Source: Verrucomicrobiota bacterium (GTDB lineage: Bacteria; Verrucomicrobiota; Verrucomicrobiia; Chthoniobacterales; Chthoniobacteraceae). From it: a DNA stretch of 58,657 bases. The notes under the pieces were generated by a model. That model saw only the letters and a list, made by a program, of their open reading frames with translations. It was not told where the DNA came from and did no database searches. Each line of letters begins with the position of its first letter. Within the stretch, counting starts at the first letter, position 1. Positions 44,738 to 52,546 of this stretch are shown piece after piece. The stretch covers positions 1 to 58,657 of the forward strand of contig VFJQ01000171.1 in the NCBI GenBank assembly GCA_009885995.1, given 5' to 3'. The translations under genes and the position numbers were made by a program.

Positions 44738-44774
44738 CGGGTTGGTCCAACCACAAAGACACAAAGACACGAAG
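44709..44774. repeat. Inverted-repeat element overlapping the start of the GxxExxY gene
   Basis: Arms 44709-44734 and 44749-44774 are imperfect 26-bp reverse complements (23 of 26 match), of the CTTTGTGTCTTCGTG type, so they are a diverged variant of the CTTGGTG element. The left arm encodes the N-terminus of the GxxExxY protein. The short 14-nt spacer allows a tight hairpin around the start codon, which could control translation. Confidence 0.85.
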
Positions 44775-44817
44775 AAGGCCCGGGCAACGAAGCCCGATCA
44801 CGTTTCGTGCCTTCTCC

Positions 44818-44843
44818 TCTTGGTGCCTTGGTGTCTTGGTGGT
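44818..44843. repeat. Single-arm copy of the CTTGGTG element at the end of the second phosphodiesterase gene
   Basis: 26 bp matching the 44301-44326 arm at 25 of 26 positions; it ends one base before the stop codon of the 44844-46340 gene. No matching opposite arm is adjacent, although the diverged element at 44709-44774 is only about 45 bp away. Confidence 0.85.
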
Positions 44844-46340
44844 TCATCCCAAGTATCCGAGCGCCTCTAGCCGCTTCTCGATCTCCGCGTTTTCCTGCTT
44901 CGTGTAAGTCTGCCCCGGCTCGCCCGGCGACGCGGTCGCGACCACCGGCGCGGCTTCGCCAAACGTCACGCGCCCGCGCATCCGCGCCGGCACGGCCACG
45001 CCGAGGTGCGAGAGCAGCGTCGGCGCGATGTCGAGGATATCGATGTCCTGCGGCCCGGGCGTCGCAGGGACACCAGGGACGACGAGCTGGAAGAAACCGT
45101 ATTGCGCGTGGTTCGCCTCGTCGGGACCGGTGTCGTTTTCGAAGATGTGCAGCCCAGGCCAGCCGAGCGTGCCAACGGCGCGCCAGTGCAGACCGCCGAA
45201 GATCGTGATGAGATCCGGCGCGATGCCTTCCACACGCGGGTAGAGCTGCTGCGGACGGTGGGAGACGGTGGCTAACACGCCGCCGCGATCGTCCGGGATG
45301 CGCCCGAGCCGGTGCTCGATCTCGCCCCGCGTGCGCTCGAACGCCGCGGGCTCGACGATTCCCTCCGGTTCACGCCCACGGACGTTCAGGAAAATGCGCG
45401 CGTAATAGCCGCCCTCGGCCCACGCCGTGGTGCGCGGCCAGTCGATGTCGCACTTCGTCAGCGGCGTGCCCGGCGCGGCCGGATCGCTTTTCAGCACGAG
45501 CAGCCCCTCGCGCCGCAGCCAGTCGTTCACGCAGATACCGCCGTCGAGCCGCTGCCCGCCGTGATCGGAGACGAGCATCACGATCGTCTCGCGCAGGTCG
45601 ATGCACTCGAGCAGCCGCGCGATCTCGCGATCGAGCGCGACGTAGTAGTCATGGATCGCCGGCCCGAGCGCGTGCCCCGGCTCGTGCTTGCGATGCTGCG
45701 CGTCCATGTAGTGCCAGAAACCGTGATGGATGCGGTCGCTCCCCATCTCGACCATCGCGAAAAAGTCGGGTTGCCCGCGCTTCATCAACTCCCGCGCCAC
45801 CGTGAATCGCCGCCGCGTCATTTCGTGGATGTCGGCGAGGATGCGCGCCTTGTCCGCGCTGCGGAAATCCGACACGTCGAATAGATAGTCTTCACCGCCG
45901 AGCCACGCGCGCACCTCGTCCTTCAGCTCCGGCGGATGCGCCCACGCGCTCTCGATCGAGGGCGTCATGAAGTCCGCGATCATCGTCCCATTCACCGGCC
46001 GCAACGGATACGTGCCCGGCACGCCGAGCACCGCGCACGTCTTCCCCCGTGCACCGAGGATGTCCCACAGCCGCTCCGCCTTCACCCAGTCCCCCGTCGC
46101 AAACCCGAGCGCATCATAGCCATAGCCCGTGCGATTGCGGAACCCGTAAATCCCGAGCGACCCCGGATCGAGTCCGCTCATCATGCACGACCACGCCGGC
46201 ACCGTGATCGGCGGCGTGCAACTCCGCATCCGCCCCCACGCCCCGAGCGCCCGCAGCCGCGCAAAGGTCGGCAACTCCACGAGCCATCGCTCCACGAGCG
46301 TGGGTTCGAGACAGTCGAGGCCGATGATGCAGAGTTTCAT
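44844..46340 (-). CDS. Alkaline-phosphatase-superfamily phosphodiesterase/nucleotide pyrophosphatase-like protein (paralogue 2)
   Basis: 498 aa. N-terminal CIIGLDCLEPTLVERWL carries a metal-ligand Asp; ITVPAWSCMMSGLDPGSLGI includes the nucleophile region (Ser); EMGSDRIHHGFWHYMD and TIVMLVSDHGGQRLDGGICV supply Asp/His ligands; IDILDIAPTLLSHLGV forms the tail, similar to paralogue 1. No signal peptide. It probably hydrolyses a phospho-ester; substrate unknown. Its stop codon abuts a copy of the CTTGGTG repeat. The similar architecture of the two flanking genes suggests that the GxxExxY-repeat element inserted between tandem paralogues. Confidence 0.85.
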   Translation of the reverse strand: MKLCIIGLDCLEPTLVERWLVELPTFARLRALGAWGRMRSCTPPITVPAWSCMMSGLDPGSLGIYGFRNRTGYGYDALGFATGDWVKAERLWDILGARGKTCAVLGVPGTYPLRPVNGTMIADFMTPSIESAWAHPPELKDEVRAWLGGEDYLFDVSDFRSADKARILADIHEMTRRRFTVARELMKRGQPDFFAMVEMGSDRIHHGFWHYMDAQHRKHEPGHALGPAIHDYYVALDREIARLLECIDLRETIVMLVSDHGGQRLDGGICVNDWLRREGLLVLKSDPAAPGTPLTKCDIDWPRTTAWAEGGYYARIFLNVRGREPEGIVEPAAFERTRGEIEHRLGRIPDDRGGVLATVSHRPQQLYPRVEGIAPDLITIFGGLHWRAVGTLGWPGLHIFENDTGPDEANHAQYGFFQLVVPGVPATPGPQDIDILDIAPTLLSHLGVAVPARMRGRVTFGEAAPVVATASPGEPGQTYTKQENAEIEKRLEALGYLG

Positions 46341-46427
46341 TTCGGGGAAAGCGGCGCTCTATCGCAGTCCGCGCGCCGCTTGGGAAGCACGCGCTTGCGT
46401 TTCACGGGAAAACCCGCCCAGCCCACA

Positions 46428-46468
46428 CGTCGCGACGGGTCTGCAACTCAATGATTAGACCAGGCGAC
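46428..46468 (+). pseudogene. Degenerate 5' tRNA fragment (relic)
   Basis: 41 nt matching 47502-47542 with 6 mismatches, covering the same upstream CGTCGCGA, the acceptor 5' strand, D-arm and first part of the anticodon stem; then it diverges before the anticodon. The D-stem reads ACTC/GACC instead of GCTC/GAGC, so it is decayed. It lies 1074 bp before the better-preserved fragment at 47511-47548, and the glucokinase-like gene sits between them. Confidence 0.7.
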
Positions 46469-46476
46469 GGTGGCCG

Positions 46477-47298
46477 TTAGCTTTGCGCATCATCACCCGG
46501 CACGGCGTGCGCATCCGCCTTGCGGAAGATATCCGTGCTCCCGTGGCCCCGCTCCCGCCACAGCCAGATCCCGCCGCGCATCCCCAGCTCATTCGAGACC
46601 AGGCTCACATCCGGCGGCAGCTCCATTTTCACCGCCTTGGTATTCCCGCCACCGAGATACAAATGATCGAAACACGTCAGGTTCCGCAGCGTCTCGATCG
46701 CCTTGCTGACCCGCCGATTCCACTTCCGCTTCCCCACCTTCTCCAAGGCCACCTTTCCCAGCTCCTCCTCGTAAGTCCTGCCCTTGTGAAACGGATGATG
46801 CGCCAGCTCCAGATGCGCACACAACCGCCCATCCTCAAACAGACTCGACCCCAGCCCCGTGCCCAGCGTGATCACCAGCTCCACGCCCTTGGCCCGGATC
46901 GCCCCGAGTCCCTGGATGTCCGCGTCATTCAGCACCCGCACCGGCTTGTGGAGCTTCTTCGTCAGCGCCAGATCGAGATTGAAACCCTTCCACGCCTCCT
47001 CGCCGAGATTGTGCGCCGTCACCACCTTTCCACGGCGCACCACACCGGGAAAACCCACCGACACCCGGTCGTATTCACCGAAGGGCGCGACCAACTCCGC
47101 GAGGATCTCCACCATCTCCGCCGGCGGGCAATTCGCGGGAGTTTCCACCCGCAGCCGCTCGGTGATCATCTCTCCTTCGTCATCGAGCACGCAGGCTTTC
47201 AAGCCCGTGCCTCCGATATCGATCGCGAGAGTCTTTGCGCCCGAGTCAGCGCGGGCTGATTTGCGAGCGGCAGTCTTTGTATTCTTGGGAGTTTTCAT
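46477..47298 (-). CDS. ppgK: ROK-family polyphosphate/ATP glucokinase-like protein
   Basis: 273 aa. The ROK nucleotide-phosphate motif LAIDIGGTGLKACVLDDEGE follows a basic N-terminal tail; RVSVGFPGVVRRGKVVTAHN, VLNDADIQGLG (catalytic Asp, sugar binding) and VELVITLGTGLGSSLFEDGR complete the catalytic core. The C-terminal segment FDHLYLGGGNTKAVKME is typical of strictly polyphosphate-dependent or polyphosphate/ATP glucokinases. It makes glucose 6-phosphate. It is transcribed away from the defence island and is bracketed by the two tRNA fragments. Confidence 0.85.
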   Translation of the reverse strand: MKTPKNTKTAARKSARADSGAKTLAIDIGGTGLKACVLDDEGEMITERLRVETPANCPPAEMVEILAELVAPFGEYDRVSVGFPGVVRRGKVVTAHNLGEEAWKGFNLDLALTKKLHKPVRVLNDADIQGLGAIRAKGVELVITLGTGLGSSLFEDGRLCAHLELAHHPFHKGRTYEEELGKVALEKVGKRKWNRRVSKAIETLRNLTCFDHLYLGGGNTKAVKMELPPDVSLVSNELGMRGGIWLWRERGHGSTDIFRKADAHAVPGDDAQS

Positions 47299-47372
47299 GG
47301 GGTCTGCTTTTGAATTCCGAGACTTCTGACCTATTTGGGCCTCGATGGGAAGACTAGATCATCGCCGTGATT

Positions 47373-47450
47373 ACCACCAAGGCCCCCAAGGGGGACGGGC
47401 CGATGGAAGATTTCAGGGGTTCCTCCTTGGTGCCTTGGTGTCTTGGTGGT
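47373..47450. repeat. Dispersed inverted-repeat element, second copy with one short arm
   Basis: The arm 47425-47450 is identical (26 of 26) to 44301-44326. The other arm at 47373-47391 is a shortened version lacking one CACCAAG unit. It lies in the gap before the tRNA fragment, 3.1 kb from the first copy, so the element is mobile or was dispersed within the genome. It has no coding content. Confidence 0.88.
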
Positions 47451-47510
47451 GAGATCAATGTTTTCCCTTGGTATCCGGCAGGAAGTGCGCACTGCTTACC
47501 CCGTCGCGAT

Positions 47511-47548
47511 GGGGCTGTAGCTCAATGGTTAGAGCAGGCGACTCATAA
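47511..47548 (+). pseudogene. Truncated tRNA 5' half, CAU anticodon (tRNA-Ile2/Met type)
   Basis: The 38 nt contain a canonical acceptor 5' strand (GGGGCTG), D-arm (GCTC and GAGC stems around AATGGTTA), the 5' strand of the anticodon stem (GGCGA) and a complete anticodon loop CTCATAA with anticodon CAT at 47544-47546. The sequence then departs from any tRNA: the anticodon-stem 3' strand, variable region, T-arm and acceptor 3' strand are absent, and no T-arm-like GGTTCxAxTCC was noticed downstream. The break at the anticodon loop is a typical tyrosine-recombinase integration point, so this may be an island left boundary. Confidence 0.75.
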
Positions 47549-48014
47549 CTCAGAACAGCGTTTTTTCACCCGTTTGCGCGGATTTGCAATCGCTGCTTAA
47601 CCCGCATCAATCCTAGCTTCGCGGGCGATCTGCGTTTGCATCGCATTGCACCGTTTTGCGCGAAAAATGTCTGCGACCGTAGAAAACCACCGTGAATGAT
47701 TTGCCGTCATCATCCTCCATCGACTCACGGTCCGTTTACAGTATGGAGTGACTGATTCCTGAAGCGGAACTAACAATCTTCTCCCTCACGAAGACATCTC
47801 ACTGACTGAAGCAAATCAACGTGTTGATCCATCGGTAGATGTTCGCTTGTCGCAGCCAGACGAGTCGTTTCAGAAGCGCACCATCGAGCATCGTGAGTTT
47901 CTGTTGGTCAGCGTCGGAGAACTGAAAAGACTGAAAAGAGCGACGAGGCGTGGGGCTCGACAGACATTGCGATTTTCTCACCGCACCGCTACAAGCCGCG
48001 CCTGCTTCTGCCCC
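47549..48014 (+). other. Non-coding leader between the tRNA fragment and hsdR
   Basis: 466 bp. No convincing gene, integrase or RNA; composition is more AT-rich than the housekeeping parts, consistent with island DNA. It presumably contains the hsd-operon promoter, but no clear -35/-10 pair was recognised. Open frames that cross it (one in frame upstream of the hsdR start, one 60-codon frame on the minus strand at 47799-47981) do not look like proteins. Confidence 0.5.
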
Positions 48015-50351
48015 ATGAACAAAAAGGCGTTATCCGAGCGCGACATCTGCACCAAGTTCATCACCCCCGCGGTGAGTGGGGCAGGTTGGGACATCCTCAC
48101 GCAGGTCCGCGAGGAGGTGGGCTTCACCAAAGGACGCGTGATCGTGCGCGGGCGGATGACCACGCGCGGCGAAGTGAAGCGCGCCGACTACATCCTCTAC
48201 TACAAGCCGAACATCCCCATCGCGATCATTGAGGCGAAGGACAACAACCACTCCGTCGGCGCCGGAATGCAGCAGGGGCTCGAATACGCCGTCACCCTCG
48301 ACGTGCCTTTCGTCTTCAGCTCAAACGGCGACGGCTTCCTCGAACGCGACCGCACAAAAACCACGGGCACCATCGAGCGCGAGCTGGCCTTGAACGCGTT
48401 CCCATCGCCCGCCGAGTTGTGGGCACGTTACTGCGCTTGGAAGGGCATCGGCGAAACCGAGCGGCCCATCGTCGAGCAGGATTTCTACTCCGACGGCACC
48501 GGCAAAGGCACTCGCTACTTCCAACTCATCGCGATCAACCGCACCATCGAAGCCATCGCCAAAGGCCAGAACCGCATCCTCCTCGTCATGGCTACCGGCA
48601 CGGGCAAAACCATCACGGCGTTTCACATCATCTGGCGGTTGTGGAAGGCCGGCGTGAAGAAACGCATCCTCTTCCTCGCCGACCGCAACATCCTCGTCGA
48701 TCAGGCCCGCACGAACGACTTCAAGCCGTTCGGCCAGGCGATGACGAAGATCACGAACCGGCACGCCGACAAGTCCTACGAGGTTTACCTCGCGCTCTAC
48801 CAGGCCGTCACCGGCAACGAAGACGCGAAGGACATCTACAAGCAGTTCTCCCCGGATTTCTTCGACCTCGTGGTGATCGACGAATGCCACCGCGGCAGTG
48901 CGGCCGAGGATTCCGCGTGGCGCGAGATCCTCGCCTACTTCGACAAGGCCACTCACATTGGCCTCACCGCCACGCCGAAGGAGACGAAGGAAGTGTCCAA
49001 CATCACCTACTTCGGCGAGCCGATCTACACCTACTCACTGAAGCAAGGCATCGAGGACGGTTTCCTCGCGCCCTACAAGGTCGTGCGCATCGACATTGAC
49101 AAAGACCTCACCGGCTGGCGACCGGAGCAGGGCAAGACCGACAAGCACGGGCAGTTGATCGAAGACCGCATCTACAACCAGCGCGACTTCGACAAGACCC
49201 TCGTCATCGACCAGCGCACGCAGCTCGTCGCGCGCAAGATCAGCGAGTTTCTCAAAGCCACCGATCGCTTCGCCAAAACCATCGTCTTCTGCGAAGACAT
49301 CGACCACGCCGAGCGAATGCGACAGGCGCTCGTGAACGAAAACTCCGACCTCGTGGCGCAGCACGAGAAATACGTGATGCGCATCACCGGCGACAACCCG
49401 GAAGGCAAAGCCGAGCTGGACAACTTCATCCTGCCCGAGAAACGCATCCCTTCCATCGTCACCACGTCGAAGCTACTCACGACCGGTGTGGACGCGCAGA
49501 CATGCAAGCTCATCGTCCTCGACCAGCGCATCCAGTCGATGACCGAGTTCAAGCAGATCATCGGACGCGGCACGCGCATCAATGAGGACTACGACAAGCT
49601 CTGGTTCACAATCATGGATTTCAAAAAGGCCACCGAGCTTTTCGCCGACGAGGATTTCGACGGTCCCCCGATTGTGATCTACGAGCCGGACGAGAACGAT
49701 CCGCCCGTGCCGCCAGACGAAGACGAGGAAGAGGAAGGAGGCGGCAGGGTAATCGTCGATCCGATTCCGCCAGACCCGCCCGGCGGCCGGATCAAATACG
49801 TCGTCGATGACGTGCCCGTGTGGGTCGTCGCCGAGCGCGTGCAGTATTACGGCAAGGACGGGAAACTCATCACCGAGTCGCTCAAGGCTTACACGCGCAA
49901 GACAGTGCGCGCAGAGTTCGCCTCGCTCGACGACTTCCTCGCTCGTTGGACCAACGCCGAGCAAAAGCAGGCCATCATCAAGGAACTCGAACAGCACGGC
50001 GTCTTGCTCGAAGCCCTCAGCGAGGAAGTCGGCAAGGAACTCGATCCATTCGACCTCGTGTGCCACGTCGCCTTCGATCGCCCGCCGCTCACGCGGAAGG
50101 AACGCGCCGCGAATGTCCGCAAGCGCGACTGCTTCACCAAGTTCGGCGACCAGGCCCGCGCCGTCCTCAACGCGCTGCTCGACAAATACGCCGATGCCGG
50201 CGTCGCTGTGCTCGAAGACCGCAAGGTGCTGCGCAACGATCCGCTCACGCAGTTCGGCACCCCCGTCGAGATTGTGAGCATCTTCGGTGGCAAAGAGCAG
50301 TTCGACGCCGCCTTGCGCGAGTTGGAAGCGGAACTCTACTCCGCCGCCTGA
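48015..50351 (+). CDS. hsdR: Type I restriction endonuclease subunit R
   Basis: 778 aa. The N-terminal nuclease domain shows ADYI (Asp58) and IIEAK (Glu73, Lys75), the PD-(D/E)XK catalytic residues. The superfamily 2 helicase motor follows: motif I MATGTGKT at 192-199, motif II DECHRG at 289-294 and motif III GLTATP at about 316-321. The C-terminal helicase core has TGVDAQTCKLIVLDQ and IIGRGTRINEDYDKLWFTI, then an acidic linker PPVPPDEDEEEEGGG. The ATG at 48015 is chosen because the family homology begins there; in-frame residues upstream are not conserved. R cleaves foreign DNA after ATP-driven translocation, with M and S from 52547-55620. Length fits the EcoAI-like (type IB) group. Confidence 0.95.
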   Translation: MNKKALSERDICTKFITPAVSGAGWDILTQVREEVGFTKGRVIVRGRMTTRGEVKRADYILYYKPNIPIAIIEAKDNNHSVGAGMQQGLEYAVTLDVPFVFSSNGDGFLERDRTKTTGTIERELALNAFPSPAELWARYCAWKGIGETERPIVEQDFYSDGTGKGTRYFQLIAINRTIEAIAKGQNRILLVMATGTGKTITAFHIIWRLWKAGVKKRILFLADRNILVDQARTNDFKPFGQAMTKITNRHADKSYEVYLALYQAVTGNEDAKDIYKQFSPDFFDLVVIDECHRGSAAEDSAWREILAYFDKATHIGLTATPKETKEVSNITYFGEPIYTYSLKQGIEDGFLAPYKVVRIDIDKDLTGWRPEQGKTDKHGQLIEDRIYNQRDFDKTLVIDQRTQLVARKISEFLKATDRFAKTIVFCEDIDHAERMRQALVNENSDLVAQHEKYVMRITGDNPEGKAELDNFILPEKRIPSIVTTSKLLTTGVDAQTCKLIVLDQRIQSMTEFKQIIGRGTRINEDYDKLWFTIMDFKKATELFADEDFDGPPIVIYEPDENDPPVPPDEDEEEEGGGRVIVDPIPPDPPGGRIKYVVDDVPVWVVAERVQYYGKDGKLITESLKAYTRKTVRAEFASLDDFLARWTNAEQKQAIIKELEQHGVLLEALSEEVGKELDPFDLVCHVAFDRPPLTRKERAANVRKRDCFTKFGDQARAVLNALLDKYADAGVAVLEDRKVLRNDPLTQFGTPVEIVSIFGGKEQFDAALRELEAELYSAA

Positions 50352-50360
50352 TTTTCCCTC

Positions 50361-51422
50361 ATGCCGCTCTACGAACTGACGCCCGATTCCATTCAGCCCG
50401 TCCGCACAGTGCGCTTTTCCGAAGCTGGTGTGCGTGAACGTGAAGGCTTGCAACGCGTGCTCCGGGAGAAAATCGAGGCCATCAGTTCCGATACTCTCGT
50501 CGTCGCGGAGGAGTTCGGACAATGGGAGGAAAGCCGTCGGCGGATCGACCTGCTCGGCGTGGATGCCGACGCCAACCTCGTCGTCATCGAATTGAAGCGC
50601 ACCGAGGACGGCGGGCACATGGAGCTACAAGCCATCCGCTACGCTGCGATGATCTCCACGCTCACCTTCGACCGCGTAGTCGAAATTCTCGCCGAGCATC
50701 TCATCAAGACGGGCAGCTCTGACGATGCCCGTCGCCTGTTGCTCGATCATCTTGGTTGGGAGTCTCCCGATGATGGCGAATTTGCCCCAGGCGTCCGCAT
50801 CGTTCTCGCGTCTGCGGATTTCAGCAAGGAACTCACTACCGCGGTTCTCTGGCTGAATGAGCAGGGCCTCGACGTGCGTTGCGTGCGCCTCACTCCATAC
50901 CGGCTCAATGAGGCGTTGCTCGTGGACATCCAGCAGGTCGTCCCTCTCCCCGAAGCGAGCGAATACACGGTGCAGGTGCGTGCCAAGCAGCAGGAGGCCC
51001 GCATTCATCGGCAGAGCCAACACCGGGATTTCTCCAAGTTCATACTGACCCTCGACGGTCGGGAAACGGAGCCGCTGAACAAGCGGCGAGCCATGCTCGC
51101 GGCTGCCTGTTTTCTTGTCGGACGAGGCGTATCGCCCGACGCCATCGCGCGAGCCCTCCCACCAACCGAAGGAAAACGCCGGTTTATCGCTTTCCCCGGA
51201 AAGCTCGACGCACCCGCCTTGAGAAGGGCCATCGCTGAGCGCGTGAGTGGCGGAGATCGGCGCGATTTTCAGCGATATTTCCAAGAGCCCGACGAGTTGC
51301 TTCACCTCGACGGCCAGACCTACATCTTGAGCAAGATGTGGGGCGCCTCTACGCAGCAATGCCTTGCCGCACTTGCCGCAGCCTTTCCGCAGCACCGCAT
51401 CGAGTTCGAGATCGCGGAATAA
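50361..51422 (+). CDS. PD-(D/E)XK nuclease-like protein (NucS/DUF91-like N-terminus)
   Basis: 353 aa. The N-terminal domain contains RRIDLLGVD (Asp63), LVVIELKR (Glu77, Lys79) and a downstream Gln90 in MELQAIRYA, the PD-(D/E)XK pattern with a Gln as in NucS/RecB-like nucleases. The rest (about residues 180-353) is an unknown domain with RRAMLAAACFLVGRGVSP and an ending FPQHRIEFEIAE. It starts 9 bp after hsdR and ends 10 bp before the EcsC-ASCH gene, so it is an integral member of the operon. An accessory nuclease, or a specificity-linked factor of the restriction system, is plausible; the actual role is unknown. Confidence 0.7.
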   Translation: MPLYELTPDSIQPVRTVRFSEAGVREREGLQRVLREKIEAISSDTLVVAEEFGQWEESRRRIDLLGVDADANLVVIELKRTEDGGHMELQAIRYAAMISTLTFDRVVEILAEHLIKTGSSDDARRLLLDHLGWESPDDGEFAPGVRIVLASADFSKELTTAVLWLNEQGLDVRCVRLTPYRLNEALLVDIQQVVPLPEASEYTVQVRAKQQEARIHRQSQHRDFSKFILTLDGRETEPLNKRRAMLAAACFLVGRGVSPDAIARALPPTEGKRRFIAFPGKLDAPALRRAIAERVSGGDRRDFQRYFQEPDELLHLDGQTYILSKMWGASTQQCLAALAAAFPQHRIEFEIAE

Positions 51423-51432
51423 GACCCGACCA

Positions 51433-52542
51433 ATGGACGACCAACCACAGGACAAGAAGACAATTCGGCAGCGTCTCCAGCAGGCGCTCAACGAGATCAA
51501 AGAGCTTGGTGGATGGGCCGCGTTCAAAAGTGGCGAGTGGTTACTCCCTCTCGTTCAGAACGCATTTCGCACCTACTACGCCAATGCGAATGCGGACTAC
51601 TTCCGAAAAAAATACCCGCGCGCATCCGATGACGAGATCATCGCCAAGCTTACGGGAGTGGCTGCGAAAAATGCAGCCATCCTCGGCGCAGTAACGGGCG
51701 CGAGCGTCTCCGCAAATGAAATCGCGAGCATCGTCACGGGCACTGCATCCGGTGGCCTCAGCCTGCCTGCGCAGGCTACGATTCTAGGTCTGTCTCTAGC
51801 GAGTGAGGCGGTCCTTCTCGCTCGCTTTCAGCTTCAACTGATCGCGAACATCGCAAAGATCGTCGGCGTTCCTCTCGACCCGGACGATCCCGAGGACGTG
51901 CTCGTCGTTTTGGGCTTTGCTCTTGGTGGCGCCGGCGCGGAAGCGGTTGGAAAGTTTGGAGCGAAAGCCGCCGGCCACCTCACGAAAGCAGCTATTCGAC
52001 GACAGATTAGCGGGAAGGCTTTGGAGGCCTTGAAAGCAGCCGCCCGCAGGATCGGCGTGAAGCTGCTTCAGAGATCGATCATCAAATATGCAGTTCCGAT
52101 TGCCTCGATGCTGATCGGCGGTGGATGGAACTACGCCACCACGAAGAAGGTCGGCAGCATCGCCACGGACCATTTCCGAAAGGCCGCACGAGAGCGCGAT
52201 GAGGGCAGCAAAGCCGGCAGCAAACGAGCGCGACCCACGCGCAAGGCGAAGGCTCGCAATGCCAATGCGCCTCGTATTCTTCAACTCATTCTTCGTCGTG
52301 AATTCTTCGACGCCATCGCCGACGGAACACGAAAGACTGAGTATCGCGAACACAAACCCTATTGGACGAAGCGCCTCGACGGTCGCGAGTATGACGAGAT
52401 TCATTTCCGCAACGGCTCCTCATCCGCCGCGCCGTCCATGCGTGCCGAGTTCCGCGGCGTGACAACGGAAGGCCGCGGCGCATCGAAACGCTACGCCATC
52501 GCGCTCGGTCACGTCCTCGAAATCAAACGCCGCAAGTCTTAA
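51433..52542 (+). CDS. EcsC-family / ASCH-domain fusion protein
   Basis: 369 aa. Residues about 1-250 resemble EcsC-family proteins: LNEIKELGGWAAFKSGEWLL, a Gly/Ala-rich helical stretch GVAAKNAAILGAVTGASVSA, LGLSLASEAVLLARFQLQLI and VPLDPDDPEDVLVVLGFALG. A basic linker (residues about 255-280, KRARPTRKAKARNA) is followed by a C-terminal ASCH domain at about 283-369: LQLILRREFFDAIADGTRKT, YWTKRLDGREYDEIHFRNG and a RGASKRYAIALGHVLEI end. ASCH domains bind RNA or modified nucleotides. This combination is rare as far as I recall. It is tightly placed between the nuclease and hsdM (4-bp gap). Role unknown. Confidence 0.72.
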   Translation: MDDQPQDKKTIRQRLQQALNEIKELGGWAAFKSGEWLLPLVQNAFRTYYANANADYFRKKYPRASDDEIIAKLTGVAAKNAAILGAVTGASVSANEIASIVTGTASGGLSLPAQATILGLSLASEAVLLARFQLQLIANIAKIVGVPLDPDDPEDVLVVLGFALGGAGAEAVGKFGAKAAGHLTKAAIRRQISGKALEALKAAARRIGVKLLQRSIIKYAVPIASMLIGGGWNYATTKKVGSIATDHFRKAARERDEGSKAGSKRARPTRKAKARNANAPRILQLILRREFFDAIADGTRKTEYREHKPYWTKRLDGREYDEIHFRNGSSSAAPSMRAEFRGVTTEGRGASKRYAIALGHVLEIKRRKS

Positions 52543-52546
52543 CTCC

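Noticed and set aside
47799..47981. 60-codon minus-strand frame before hsdR
   Set aside because: No recognisable domain or start signal; unlikely to be a gene, although not excluded.
47511..48014. Group I intron in a CAU tRNA (split at the anticodon loop)
   Set aside because: The 3' exon (anticodon-stem complement, T-arm, acceptor) was not found in the following 500 bp and no intron core was recognised; integration or decay is more economical.
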